From Combretum micranthum (Eukaryota > Streptophyta > Magnoliopsida > Myrtales > Combretaceae): a stretch of DNA of 64,000 bases. Below, piece after piece: positions 24,701-37,354 of this stretch. The position numbers and the translations under genes were made by a program. Every line of letters begins with the position of its first letter. Positions within the stretch are counted from its first letter, which is position 1. The DNA lies in assembly GCA_024138025.1 (NCBI GenBank), contig JAMXBD010002496.1, forward strand, positions 1 to 64,000, given 5' to 3'. The notes below the pieces were generated by a model. It saw only the letters and a program-made list of their open reading frames with translations, did not search any database and was not told where the DNA came from.

Positions 24701-25088
24701 AAATACGAATAAAAAGGCTATAACTGTATTTTTCATAAACCGGAAAATTATGAAAAATATATTTTTGAAATCCTTATTTTATTTCGGTTCAAATGAGTAC
24801 TCATAAGTATATTTTTGAAATTCTAGTTCCGGGGCACGTTTTTCTATAATGGATCTCGGGATGACCCGGAATTGAAATTTTCCAAAAATCTGATATTTCC
24901 TTGGTTTGAAATATAATTAGGAACTATATTCACAATTAAATTTTCTTAGAAAAGTTTATTAATTGGAAACCAAGGAAAAGCCGGAATTAGGGTTCCTAGT
25001 TCTCACTCCAGACTTTAGCTATTCCGGTTTAGGGTTTTGGTTTCCGGTTCTAGGGTTATCTTGGCTACTTGAAAAACCGGGGTTTACA
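21729..25088 (-). mobile_element. Family-A solo LTR, copy 2
   Basis: TGTCACGCCCCATAAGG at 21,729 to CCGGGGTTTACA at 25,088 (3,360 bp), with a perfect ATGTG duplication (21,724-21,728 and 25,089-25,093). It is collinear with 38,693-42,122. A 38-bp tandem repeat is at 22,341-22,437 and the dyad block at 22,908-22,950. A 9-G run (24,477-24,485) sits where copy 3 has 42 G. There is no internal region, so it is a solo LTR. The small frame at 23,588-23,782 is not a gene. Confidence 0.93.
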
Positions 25089-25655
25089 ATGTGTGTGTGT
25101 TGATTGATTGTTTGATGATCATTATCTAATTATTTGGTGATTGTGATGTTAGATTTAAATATTAATTAATCACACACACATATATATCACGAATGTTAAA
25201 CCACACATACACACACACACACATATTATATATATATATATATACAAATATGATTTTCAATTTTAATGAAAATGATAATGGTATCTTCCTATTGAACCAT
25301 ATGAACATAAGTGAAGCTTTGATTTGATAAATAATTAATAAAATGACTTCAATTATATTTTACCTACATAGTGTCCGATGAACAATTTATATAACGAAAA
25401 AAGGATGCATATGTAATATCTGACAACAAGTACATATCCACATAAAATGATCCTAATTATATAATAAGATAATTTTGCTTAAATATTGAATATACAATTT
25501 AAATAATTCTATATAATAGGTGAAATATCCTTATTATTTGTTCTTTAATTAGATAAGTGCTAATAAATTATCATGAAAAGATAGATAATTTTAGACCTCA
25601 ATTAGAATTTAGGTTAAAAATTAAATTAGGTGACTAAATTAAACAAATTATTTAG
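25089..25655 (+). repeat. 1.1-kb tandem unit U7, truncated right part
   Basis: U7 resumes after the LTR with GT and CA/TA microsatellites (25,090-25,100 and 25,205-25,245). Homology stops at about 25,655, in the middle of the unit, where unrelated retrotransposon sequence begins. This is the right edge of the array. Confidence 0.82.
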
Positions 25656-25965
25656 GAAAGGTTATTACTATCGTCTGTTATATTTATTCATGAATAGGAG
25701 TTTAGAATTTGCTTAAGGACAAGCAAAGAGCTAAGATCAGGGTAGTGATAAATGTGTATTTTCTACACATTTATCCTATATTTATCTCACACTTTCATGC
25801 ATAATTGTGTGCTTTTAAAGTGAAGCTCTGTTATAAGTAGATAAATTTCATGATCTTTGATCGATTGCAATTAAAAGTTCAAAATTTGCTAAAAAGAATC
25901 AAAAGGGGCTAAAAAAATGTAAATCCTTGCTATAAATGACAGAGTGCATGATAATGGATCACTTG
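25656..25965 (+). mobile_element. Athila-like 3' end fragment
   Basis: A short piece reads TTGCTTAAGGACAAGCAAAG, then a purine-rich GATCAGGGTAG, then TGATAAATGTGTATTTTC with a following inverted CTACACAT. This order (GCTTA..GACAAGC, polypurine tract, TGATAA LTR start) is typical of the 3' end of Athila/Tat-clade elements. The LTR would begin at about 25,746 and is cut at about 25,965. Lineage is from memory of that motif order. Confidence 0.6.
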
Positions 25966-26039
25966 TATTTAAATGTGCAAAACATTACTAAGATATTTGA
26001 AATTGTGGTGTGTAGCTTGATCGAATTTCATCGTCAACA

Positions 26040-27060
26040 ATAATAACACGCAGCAAAAGTACCGAGTTGTTTTATCCTCCTTTAGATATCCTAAGTGCCT
26101 TGAAGAACTTATTCTCTTAGATGTTGAACGTGCTCCACAACTATCATGTGGCTTCTTTCCAAAAGCTTGGCCCCTTTTCCTTATACCTCCGGCACGTTCA
26201 ATCACTTGTGCCTTCTCCATTGGTACTAAGAAATCCTCTATCTCAAACTCAGCAAGGCTTCTTTGATAATGAGGCTTCAAACCAACCATTAACATCTGCC
26301 TCTTTAGCTCATCATTATCTCTGTAAGCACTTAGAGCAAACTGCAGCAACCTATTAAACTCATGCTTACACTCATCAATACCTTTGTTTCCTTGAGTAAG
26401 ATTCATCAAATCTGTGCTATATTTCGCTATTAGGCTGTAAGGGAAATACTCCCTTAAAAACTCCCTCCTAAAATCTTCCCACATGATTGGCTTTGGTAAA
26501 ACTCATTCCTTCAAGTTCCACCATATCCTAGCTCTTAATCTTAACAAATATGTCCCATATGGCACTTTAAGAGTGTCAGACACTTGAAAAACATTGAAAG
26601 ATTGCTCCATTTGAATCGGCTAATCTTTTGCCTCTTTGGGTTTTCCTTAGAACCCTTCGAAATATCTGTTACAGTTGATAAACTCTGGAAGCATATTCCT
26701 CTGAGGTCGCTGGACAGGGGGCTGTGGATACTGCATGCCATGTCTAACATGAGGCAGTGCTTGACTTTCAGCAGTCAACTTAAAAGGTCGATCTACTTCC
26801 TTTGGTACAACAGCTAGTGACATTGGGGTTATTGCTATCCTTACAATGCTTGTAGAATCAAGGCATTTTACTATCGCATAGCTTCTAAGATAGCTTCTAA
26901 CCCTTGAGGGGGTGGTGGTGGTGCATTATAAGGTCCTGGTTGTCCTTGACTAGTAGGTTCATTAGCTTAGGGTTGAACCTTTGGTACAGACAACTGAGGC
27001 AATCATTGCTCTTCTTCCTCATCCCTTATTCCAAAGCAAAAGGGTTAGCCCTAATTTTCC
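26040..27060 (-). pseudogene. Ty3-type gag relic (minus strand)
   Basis: Decayed gag of an LTR retrotransposon. From right to left it shows a Pro-rich N-terminus (PPPPPQ, about 26,910), a LPEFI..RYFEG segment, then a retrotransposon gag core with WEDFRREFLREYFPYS and a C-terminal half with ELKRQMLMVGLKPHYQ. Frames shift and stop at several places; the longest open piece is 25,969-26,484. The zinc knuckle expected downstream is missing because the sequence runs into the Athila-like fragment. It lies just downstream of its own primer site (27,304-27,314) and LTR (27,320-29,877). It resembles the chromovirus-style gag at 56,090-57,010. Confidence 0.82.
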
Positions 27061-27303
27061 ACTTGATAACATCAAACCAACCAAACAATAACTAACAACT
27101 TAAACTTTACAGCAAAAGCTACACACAAAGCTTCATAAACTCTCTCCGAGAGGTCACTATGCAAAAACACTCCTAACACTTACCCATCCCACTAGGAAAA
27201 CCTGACACTCCTCTAAAGGCTTGACTAAGATTTTAGGTCCAACCAACTATAACTTCACAAAGATCATATACGTATTGAAATTTCTCATCTATGCAACCTT
27301 CAT

Positions 27304-27314
27304 CTCTGATACCA
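27304..27314 (-). other. Primer-binding site, tRNA-Met(i) type
   Basis: The minus strand reads TGGTATCAGAG, the standard plant primer-binding site complementary to initiator tRNA-Met. It is five bases inside the LTR end at 27,320. This fixes the direction of the element and shows that LTR sense strands of this group end in ...GGGGTATGACA-like sequence. Confidence 0.85.
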
Positions 27315-27319
27315 ACTTT

Positions 27320-29877
27320 TATCATACCCCCATAGGGCACCTTATTAGTGTTATGCCTACCAGGCCTTTCAAGAAAATTTTCACAAGCGTCATATACTAT
27401 TAAGATACTCTATGGTGTGGATAATTTAGGAAAAAAAAAGGATCATAAGGTTGTCAAGATAAGAAATTTCACAATACATATAAGTTCTTTATAGCAAAAC
27501 ATCATCCATACACATAGGATAAACTCTTGACAAAGCTTACAACTTAAAGGAAGCAACATAAGGTTCTATACAAGAAAACTATCATCACTCTCGCTCGTGC
27601 CCTGGATTTTCCTGAGATCTACTACATCCACTCATCACAAGCTTAGATCCACTCTGGAGATCTTGAAAGCATATAAAATCTAAAGGAGTGTGAGCAAGCC
27701 ACAGCTCAATGAGATAATATGATTCAAACACACTTCAAACAAATGTCAAACAAGTTTTAATTATGATCATAAGCAATGCCACACTCAACCATATGAAATG
27801 CACAGTTTGGATGACTGGAATCCAAAATCCATGGGGATTTATGTCCTCCCTTAGTGGTTGAAGGACCAATCTTAAGTAGTTCACACCTACAAGAGACTGA
27901 GAATTTAGGAATAGGAAAATTTCAAAACACATAGTTATTTATATATATACGCATTAGTAACATAACCTCAACCTTCCCTTAGTAAGATCTAAGGAGGGAG
28001 GATTTCTTTTGAAATTCATTTATTGTTTATTTATATATATATATATTATAAATCTTAAACAACTTCACCTTAGAACCATCAGAATCCCCTTAAGTACTAG
28101 TATCTTCTCGACAAATACTCACACAGGCGACGTCCTTTGGTACCTTTTTAGTTCCTGGGATATGAGTAACCTTATGGTATCCAATTAGAGAAACAGATTC
28201 ACTAACATAGCTTAGGACTACAACAAAATCAATATGCTAGCACGTGACATGGGTACTATGCTAATACAATGTGTTGTCGTGTAATGCATGCTAACTTAGA
28301 TTAAGAGTTAGATCATATTATTAATGATCATACATTATTTAGACAATCGACAATAAGTCATTGCACAACAGCATCAGGAAGTTTGTCATTGTTCTGTTGT
28401 TAAAGCTTGTCATACCTTCAAACACCATACAACATGCATTATTCCCACATCCATACATAATCAGTTATGTTTATATAAAAAGGGTGTAACTATATTACAA
28501 GCACAACTTCATGATAATAATTCAAGTAACTCACCTTTGCATTCTGCTTAAAGGCCGTAGTAGTCTTCTAGAAACCCAGGGTCTTGATAGAAAGCTCTTA
28601 TAGAACAATAAGCACATATCACAACACATAATAGAGCAGATAGAACTTTTATAAGATCTTTGAGCGTTCTAGATTCTCGTTATAAGCTTCTTAACTTATG
28701 TTCTACACCATTATGTACCACTAAGGTTAGGTTAAGGGTCATATCGCTACACAAACTAAGCTTGCTCTAAAGAAAACTAAAGGTCGTGGGTCACTTAGGA
28801 AAAGGTCGCGGGGTACATAGGTGTAAGAAACATGTGGCATCTCAATAAATTGAGGGTCGAGTGTTATTAAAAATATCCATAACTTGTATTGAAGGCACGT
28901 TGAAGGCTCGACTTTAGGCATCGACTGAAGCTGTGCTTCAATACTTTGTTTTATTTTTGGCCTCAACACTCCTCAATGTTTGTCGCGGGGTATGTCGAAG
29001 GCTCGACAGTAAGCCGTGACGATACTGTGCATTAAAACCTTTAAACAGTTTTAGGCATGATGGATACTGTTTCGTCAAAACTTACCCTTCGACACTTATA
29101 CTAAGTCTACCTTTGACCTACCTTAAGGGCAAACTAGGCCGCAACAACGTAAGAAGTACAGAGCAACTCTAACTCATCACATACTCTTCAAGACCATATC
29201 TTAACATCAAATGCACACATAAAAACATCCTAAAACATAAAATTCTAACAACAAACAGATCTAACATGAGACTTATCATCATAAACCTATCTCTCTAACA
29301 TGATATGAACTTAGAGGGTTGATCTACTTTGTTTTATTAGATGTTCTATTATTCTTCATTCAGACAAGCTTAGAAAACATTTGTTTCAAAACTTATAATA
29401 GATTTATCAAAACTCTAGGTCTCAACAAGCTTAAAAAACAAGTTTTGACACCTTTTTAGAAACAAAGGCCCAGCTTTGGCTTAAGAACACTTGGATCTAT
29501 TTTTAACATTTCTTAGCAAATCAGATTTGTTTTCCAGCTTTCTAAAACATGATATCTACTAAAACGAAGTTTCCTACGTAAATGGTGAAAGGTGCACATG
29601 TAGTGATGTGTTTTACAAAGAACTTTCTGCAACTTTCAAAAATAAGATAAAATGAAGATACTTTCCTTAATTTTTTTGAAAATTAAGTAAAACGAAGTTA
29701 CTGGGTGTGCTTTTGAAGATGACTGCATTTCTTTTTCCAAAACATAGGTTGTAAAGCTTGTAAACATGATATTGGGGTTTTAAAACTAAAATGTGAGGCT
29801 TGGAAAGAAAAGATTTTGTGTGGGTAATAAGGAGAGTATTTTTGGAAAAATGAATTTTAGAAAATACCGTGTTTACG
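27320..29877 (-). mobile_element. 5' LTR of minus-strand Ty3 relic
   Basis: The plus strand reads TATCATACCCCCATAGG (degenerate TGTCATACCCC) next to the primer site, and ends ACCGTGTTTACG (degenerate TGTAAAC.. start on the sense strand) at 29,877. The 2,558-bp sequence is distantly related to families A and B at both termini. A (TA)n tract is at about 28,034-28,047. Repeated GAAGGCTCGAC segments lie near 28,890 and 29,000. No intact coding frame is present; the frames at 27,735-27,932 and 28,739-28,969 are incidental. Confidence 0.7.
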
Positions 29878-29937
29878 TTCTGAAAACAACAATATCCAGT
29901 TGGTATAAACTTTTAAATCAGTGTTTAGCTTTATAGA

Positions 29938-30726
29938 ATGCAACTTAGAGGAAGAGCACCTGGTGCTGGTTCCTCCATGATTAGTGAGGAAGAAGTTAAT
30001 GGCAAACAACCACTTGAGAACCTACCACCTTTGAATCAGTTACCTCAAAACCTACCACCACCACTCCCAATTGTAGGTCAACAGGTACCTGTCAATACTC
30101 TTCTGGGAGTAGTTGCACAACAACATTAGAAAATGTCATAGGATGTGCAGATGATATAGGCTAATGCTGAGGCCTGGAGACAGGAGACTCAAAGATAGAA
30201 TGGTAATGGTGGCAATGGTGCTAGACATTGATTTGTTGAGTCTTAATAAATTTGTGGATTTGGTGTACAAATTTAAGTCAAAGCCTGAAAGTCCGCTTGA
30301 TGCTCAATATTGGATGGAAGGAGTAGAGAAGACCTTCGCTACCCTATATATTCTTGAGAATAAGAAGGAAGAGTATACTTCTTATTTGCTTATTGGGAGA
30401 GCAAATAATTGATGGTTAACCACCAAGAGACACAGGGCTAGAGTGATTACATGGGATAGATTCCAACAGGCTTTCTATAGGGAGTTTTTCCTTAAGAGCA
30501 CCAAGCAACATATGCTGCAAGAGTACTATACCTTATCGTAGGGTTGAATGTCTGTGGAAAAGTATGAAGTTAAGTTGAATAGACCGATGAGGTTTTTACT
30601 GGATCCTTTGAAGGGGAGCAAGGATGCCAAGGTGAGCAGGTTTATCATAGGATTAAAGCTTGAGATTCAGCACCATGTGAACTTGATGGATTTGTGTAAA
30701 CTCCTTAATTTTCGGATAAAATTTGA
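29938..30726 (+). pseudogene. Ty3 chromovirus-like gag relic (plus strand)
   Basis: Starts MQLRGRAPG with a Pro/Asn/Gln-rich leader. Then comes the capsid core: DAQYWMEGVEKTFATL, ANNWWLTTKRH, WDRFQQAFYREFF, and MSVEKYEVKLNRPMRF with a following FIIGLKLEIQHHV. In-frame stops interrupt it at about 30,127 and 30,410 and after 30,540. It is cut at about 30,727 by the next LTR and has no zinc knuckle, protease or pol. A degenerate GTTGGTATAAAC at about 29,895 could be its primer site. It faces away from the minus-strand gag, with one LTR between them. Confidence 0.83.
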
Positions 30727-33700
30727 GTAAACCCTAACCCTAGTCACACCAAGACTTCTAAAGTCAATAATGATCAAGGCAAACAAGCAATTTTAACTTC
30801 AGTAATCTCGTGCTCGAAACTTGAGGATAATAGAAATGGGCTAATGGTAGATTATAGCCCGGAATAATATGAGGAAGCCTAAAAAGATTAGATTCGTTGG
30901 AAATTCGATCGTTTCGAACTCGAATGAGAATAATTCTAAAAATGTACCCCGGTGCTCGAAATAGTAAAAATATTTCAACAATATCATTAGACTCGTAATT
31001 ATGCAAGGATCTCAAATATATTAGTTTTGTGATTTTTTGGTAACTAAAAATATCATATAAAGCTCGTTTACGCGTATTTTCTTTACTACTGGTATCTTAC
31101 TTGTCTAGTCTATGATTCATAGTACAATTTCTATTATTTATCACTATTTATCTATCTCTACTTTATCTTACTACATATCCTTACAACCTATACATCTACT
31201 TCTTACAATTTTCATTTATAATACAACTTTTTACTAAACTTCTCTTACACTTCATTACATATCGTTATCTCATTAAATTTTTCAATCAGTCTCTCCCCCT
31301 TTCTCATCAAAACCAGTGCACATCCCATCCTGTACTCTCAATTTATTTTTATACATCAAATTTCCTTCCATAACTCTCTATAAATACCACCTCTCTCTCT
31401 GCTTCTTTCACACATCTACATGTTACTTAACAAAACTTTACCAAATTCTCCTCTCAAACTTTTCTCTCCAAGAATTCTCCTTCCAACTCTCTCTTCTTCC
31501 TATAAAACCATCATATACATACTACTACAATTACTTCACTTCTTGTTCAACCACAATTAATCTTAGGTGAAAATTCCCAAAACTATCTTCATGTTCATGT
31601 TAACATAACATGACATAGTGTATGTTTCCTAAACCAATGGGTATTATGGAAGCAACAATATGTTCATATATTGTTTATCAATGTTCAAGTATTATTATGA
31701 TTGTTGTTATATTATTATGCAATATTATTGCTCCTGATCTAACTTTTATATATTACTAAGTAGATTTATTTATATATGTTCTTAGATCCTATAAGCTCAC
31801 TAACATAACTTTAATTATTCATGCTCCTCTATTTCTTGCAACTTATTTATTTATTTCATACAACTTTATTAAGACTAGTCATTCTAGTCTTAGACTTGTC
31901 CTCATCAAATCAAAACGTCTTCTTTCTTTAGGATTTGTCCATAATCTAACTCCGGAGAGCCTTGACATAAATCTAAGACTCTCATGTTTTTCTTATTATT
32001 TTCTTGCTTTTCATTTTTTTGGAACTAGTCCATTCTAAGTTCCGGGGAGCCTTGATGTAAGCTAAGACTTCCCAATACTTGATTTTACTTATATGCTTAT
32101 TTAATTTTCTATTACCTTTATTTTTATGTACGTTATCCTTTTTACATAATTACAAGTTCATATTCATGCATGAACATAATGTTATTGTCATGATAAAATT
32201 TCCAAAGAAACAAAAGGAGTTATTTTCTCTCACTTAAAAATAAGAACTAAACTATCAAAAAACATGATTTTAACACCTAGGAAAAATTTCCATTAAAACT
32301 CAAGATCATGATTCAATAATATTCTTTTCAAAAAACTTAAATAAATTCATAATAAATTTTTAAGTGTTGTTATTACTCAAAGATTCTTCAAAACTTAATT
32401 ATATGGTTCTCTTACTCTCTTTTCAAAATACTAAAATAAATTATTTCATCTTAATATTGATGATTTTTTGTTATATAATTTTTTCTTAAAGAACTTGATG
32501 GGATTCACACCCCCATATCGGAAAACACTAAGAATCAAACAATTTTTCTAAGTCAAGTTTAAGATCAACTCACCAGTTGAAAGTCCACTTGGAAAATAAA
32601 ATAGATAAAACATAGGAAAATGTTTCAACTATAATCTTTTCAAAATTTTAAAATAAGATTATTATAATTTTTTAATGTTCATGCTAAATTTTCTTAAAAA
32701 CTTATTTATAAGGTTTATAGCAACACCTTGAAAAATATTAAGAATAATCAAGTTTTTCTAGCCAAAGATTAAATTCAAATCACTAGTTCAACATTCACTT
32801 AAGAAAATAAAAATTGTTAGGATACATAAAGAACCAAGTTTTAAGGAAATAAATCTATCTTTATGTAGTTAAGAAAATATGAAAATGATGGTTTTGTAAG
32901 AATAAGCATTCATTAGTAACAAACCCAAAATTTTTGTTTTCTTCCAACAATTTAGAGAAAGATTTTGTAAACTTCATTCTTCGACTTTTAAAAGTAAATT
33001 GTTTTATGAAAAATCATTGTTAAGACAACATCATTAGAATCATGCATATAATATGAGTATATATCTATATTAAATGATTTTTCAACTATATAAATATCTA
33101 TGTGTTGATATGGACTTTTTGGATGAAGTAAGATTTTGAAAAGTTATAATTTAAGGACTAGGATTTTTGTGCTAAATCTGTAATGACCCGTTCTAGAACC
33201 CAAATGGCTCTTAATGTTGAAAATAACATTATAAATACATGGATCCTTTTAAGTAGGTAGAAAACGGCATCTTATATGCAAAACTCCGAGTTAAAATGAG
33301 CAAGTTATGACCATTTTAAGTGGGAATTTCCATTCATTTGAATTTTGACAAAAATAGTGAAATAGAATTAGAAAGTTTGAGTAGAACTTTCATGAAATAC
33401 TTAATCCGGATATTTCTTTCTTTTAGGTGACGAAGAATTGGAGGACCCATATCATGACGACTTTTACGAGTAAAGGATTCTTTTGGCAAGGATATTTAAG
33501 TGAATTCATCTCCTATTTTTATGTACTTGTTTATGCTTATAACTAGAGGCACTAGAAGCAGAAAAAGATGAAAATGGAATATGCATGATAATGTTGGTTG
33601 AAAGTATACTAAGCATATCGAAACATGAATTGTTGTTAATTAAATTCATGTTCTACTATTATGATGAAGTGCTTGCAAATTCTATGATGACCTTAAAAAT

Positions 33701-34552
33701 ACCTTAATCACATGTCAAGAATTTTATTAATTGATTCACGCATATCACGAAGTGAGTCACATTGCATATATCTACTGTGCTTTGTTGGGACAAGAGTAAA
33801 GTAGTGAGGTATTCGCAGGAACAACAAGACTGCCAAGATGGGTGAATAGGAGCCGAAAAGAACTATTTAAGGATAGACGAATATGAGTCGAAAAGAATTA
33901 CTAGTTGGATGATAAAGATGGGTTTTAAAGATCCAAAAATACCTAACTTCGAATGGAGGGCGTAAATCCATTCCAACATATGATTTCTAGCAAATCATAT
34001 GTATTGCTTGCTTTTGTGTTTGATGCATTTTATATGCCTATTTAATAACTTGTCTGATTTTATTGATACGAGTATGTTAGTTTGGGAATAATCTCACTAA
34101 GCTAATTGAGTTATATACCTCAATAGATTTTTATTTACGCAGGATCAATATCTCTTATACTCGAGCCCTCTAGTTATCTGGGTAAGCTTATGCTTTTGGC
34201 GGAAATCCTTTTGAAGAATTTTAGAATATATGTCTTTTAAAATCTTTGTAGTTGTAGTTGTTATTATATTTGAGGCTTAGACTATCTTTTGAACATTTAA
34301 AATTTAGTGGAGAATGCCCTTGAGATGATGTAAAGAATATATTTTTTATAATTTTGAAGATAATGTTTATTTAGATTCTTATATGCTATATTTACTTTCT
34401 CAAAATACGCTTCGCACTTGCGTCTTCTATTACTGTGATGGACACCTTACATATGGTTTCGAAGCTTTTGCATGACTTCGGAAAGTCATTCTTATGCTTT
34501 AATACTGTATGTGGCGGACTACCACGTTTAAGGTACCCTTTCAGACGTGACA
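30727..34552 (+). mobile_element. Large LTR, plus strand (family-B related)
   Basis: Starts in GTAAACCCTAACCCTAG and ends CAGACGTGACA at 34,552. Alignment with the reverse complement of 45,500-49,411 suggests only about 30 bp are missing at the start. It has the dyad block at 33,283-33,330 and the repeated GAGCCTTGA..AAG segments (31,950-32,080) of family B. It is followed by TTAGAGCAACAAGG, which could be a primer site TTGGTATCAGAGCA that lost eight bases. If so, this is a 5' LTR and the sequence at 34,553 onward is its internal region; otherwise it is a solo LTR. The frame at 31,316-31,570 is pyrimidine-rich LTR sequence. Confidence 0.75.
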
Positions 34553-35167
34553 TTAGAGCAACAAGGTTAGGAAAATAGCAATAGGAATGGAATCATGAGT
34601 AGTAAATAAGCTCTAGTTATAGATAGTATACGTCTTAAATATTAAGGGACTAAAGACCTCTTTGCTTTTTGTAGTTATCTATTGGAGAAGTTAGAGCTAA
34701 GTTCCAAGAGTTTGCAATAGGGTATGGAAGAACCTTGTAGACTATAGATTGAAGCTTAAACTGTTATGTGAAGACTTTGCCTTAGTTGGACAACCTAGAT
34801 CCACTAGAGTGATGTTCAATATATGGGAAAGAGGACTCAGGCATACCATTTGGGAACACACAATAGAGGGAGTAAGGTACGATGCAAGGAGGAAAGAGAA
34901 TTGGACCGGCTTAGAAGTAATCTATAGGGTAGAAAGAATCATGGGATATTATTATAACGTTCCGATGCTTCAAGAGGCCACGAAGAAAACCCGACTTTTC
35001 CTGACTTCTGAACTTAGAATTCCTTTAGACCACTCTTTGGTTACACCCATGATGAATTGGCTGATCATACCATTTGGAACCAATGGGATGGAGAGTTCTA
35101 CTTCTTTTGGTATGGAGTTTATCGCAATGTTCTAAAGCACCTAGATGAGTCACAACTATACTGCAAC
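34553..35167 (+). pseudogene. Unidentified degenerate coding segment
   Basis: This stretch contains one good open frame (34,749-35,135, 128 codons, starting MKLKLLCEDFALVGQ, with a YDARRKENWTGLEVIYRVE segment). I do not recognise the protein. The composition is more codon-like than the surrounding LTRs. It ends at the GCAAC target site (35,163-35,167) of the Ogre element; the uninterrupted sequence continues at 54,896. It may be part of the internal region of the element whose LTR ends at 34,552, or an unrelated transposon gene. Confidence 0.4.
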
Positions 35168-37060
35168 TATCGAGCCTGGATTTTTCATCTCTGGTTTTAT
35201 TTCTTTTAATCCAATCTGTATTAAACCCAAACCCATTTAATATAAATCCTTGACTAGAAATTAAAAGAAATTTGTTTTTAAAAAAAAATTATAGAAGTCG
35301 CCATCCGATCAAAATCGGAAAAAATTTGTAAGTTAAGATCAACAGGTTGGTTGATCATAACTTAGCTACTAGTCTGCAAAAAAAAAAAAAAATTGATTTA
35401 TAACCAACTTTGTTAAACCAAAGATTTTGGGATTTGGGGGCTACCCTATTAAAACCATATGGTTACCACTTGAAATTCATAAATTAAAATTTTATCTTTT
35501 TAATGCTAAAAGATTTACTAATGTACAAGCTATGATATTTATAATTTATCACTGAAGTTCACAAATCCAAATAATATTTACAATAAATGATGAATCAATT
35601 CAATATTTACAAAAAAAAAAAAAGGTTTTTTTCATTTTTTATGTAGCCTTGGAAGTGCCTACCTACTTATTAATCAGGATTAGACAATACATAATTCTTT
35701 TGAGAGACATTAATTTCTTGGTTATATTTAAGATTTTGAATTCTTTTCATTTTAAGTTCTTTAAGATTTTTATTTTATTTTTATTTTTTTAAAAGAAAGA
35801 GAATTTTATGTGAGACCCTATAAACTATCAGATCATTATACCTTTTATTTTGAAAAAAAAAGATTTTTTTTAAGTTCCAAAAGTCTTTCCTTTTTTTTTT
35901 TTATTTACATGTATGTTAATAATAATAACAATAGATATACTAACATGGATCAGGATCAGGTCGGATTTTGGATTTTGGAGCGGGTCTAAAGTGGGATCCA
36001 GACTTGGGTTGGATTTGGATCCAATAGAGGAGGTGGACAACAGAAGCTCCTGGCGGCGATTCGGTGGTTGTTAGCAACCTAAGAAGCGTCGGACAAAGTG
36101 AGTGGGCGATGGGGAATGCTCATAAGGTGGTGATTTGACCTGAAAGCTCCTTTTGGTGATCAAAGGCTTTGAAAACTAATAGCTTCCAATTTTGAAGCTT
36201 TATCTTCAAACCCTAAATTTTCGAAAAAAAAAATTCGAACATAAGCTTTAGAGTAAATATTATACTTGTGATGATTGTTCATGGAAGTAGATGTTATGAA
36301 CAGGAAATTTGACCCCTATTTATACTGTTCAGGGTCGAATTGGGTTGTGGCCATTCGAGGATCGGGGCTGGTGGTTCGCACATGAATCCCCTCTTCTAAA
36401 ACTTGTTTGGTCATTAACAAACCAAATGAGCTTCTAAAACGAAGATGAGAATATCAGATAAGGCATTCTAGAAGCTTAGATAGTGGTTGGATAAAAGAAT
36501 TCGAAAAAAAAAAAAATTTGTGCGAACTTTGAGTCCAAAATCACGTGCCACATTGATGAGTTTACAACAAGTTTTTTATCACATGCCAAGTATTCCATGT
36601 CTCCTTTAGGATCCTCCAACCAATTTGATAAAAATCGAAGCAAAGATCGATAAAAAGTGAGCTTGGACATGCCGTATCGCACAAGAAAAGCTGGGCTTGT
36701 TGGAGAAGATGACGCGCGTGCTCCCTACGCACGCCACACACCGGCAAGTGTTCCTCATGCAGCAAGTGTAAAAAAAAAAAATGTCGCTCCTCACGCAGAT
36801 TCGATCCCTGGTCTTGTATGTGTGTGTGTGGGGATTTCACTAACGGGCCATTAGCCTGTGCCTCAGTCTTGTTTTGCATGTAAAATGTATTGAAGCTTCT
36901 AAAAAATGGGCCTAATTAAATAAACCTATTTAAATAGGCTATTTAATTGGGCCCAAGATTAATTTATAATTATATATATTTTTGTAATTTGTATGCTTAA
37001 TATAATATCAATTTTTATTATAAATTATAACCATAAATAGGCAAAAATGGAGTGTTTATA
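35168..37060 (-). repeat. 3' LTR of Ogre-type element
   Basis: 1,893 bp, from TATCGAGCCTGG (the sense end) to AGTGTTTATA (the sense start, degenerate TGTA). It pairs with 52,980-54,890. The overlapping frames at 36,476-36,879 on both strands are not coding; the other LTR has stops and shifts there. Confidence 0.92.
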
Positions 37061-37075
37061 GCTGCCCCTCTTTGT
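37061..37075 (-). other. Polypurine tract of Ogre-type element
   Basis: The minus strand reads ACAAAGAGGGGCAGC immediately before the 3' LTR start. This purine block is where plus-strand DNA synthesis would be primed. Confidence 0.85.
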
Positions 37076-37354
37076 GGCAAAGTTTGGATAAAACGTTGCT
37101 ATAAAGACAAAAAGATACTCGATTTTTGCCTTTAAATACTTAACTGGCATTTGAAGCTTCTGGTTTACTAAGAAGACTTAGCCGAGAAAGCGATGTTCTT
37201 ATGATCTCGAATCTTGGAAAGGTGATAACGACTTTCAGTAAAGTTAACATATTGTCAAAGGTTAACTTCCCATTATTGATTTTTCCTAGGTTTACATCCT
37301 ATCTTATGGGTCTTTCTTTATTTTTTAAGATTTCTGGACTTCTTCCCTTTGAAA

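Noticed and set aside
36476..36879. Cluster of ORFs on both strands
   Set aside because: They lie within the Ogre 3' LTR; the paired 5' LTR at 54,240-54,660 has shifts and stops in the same frames.
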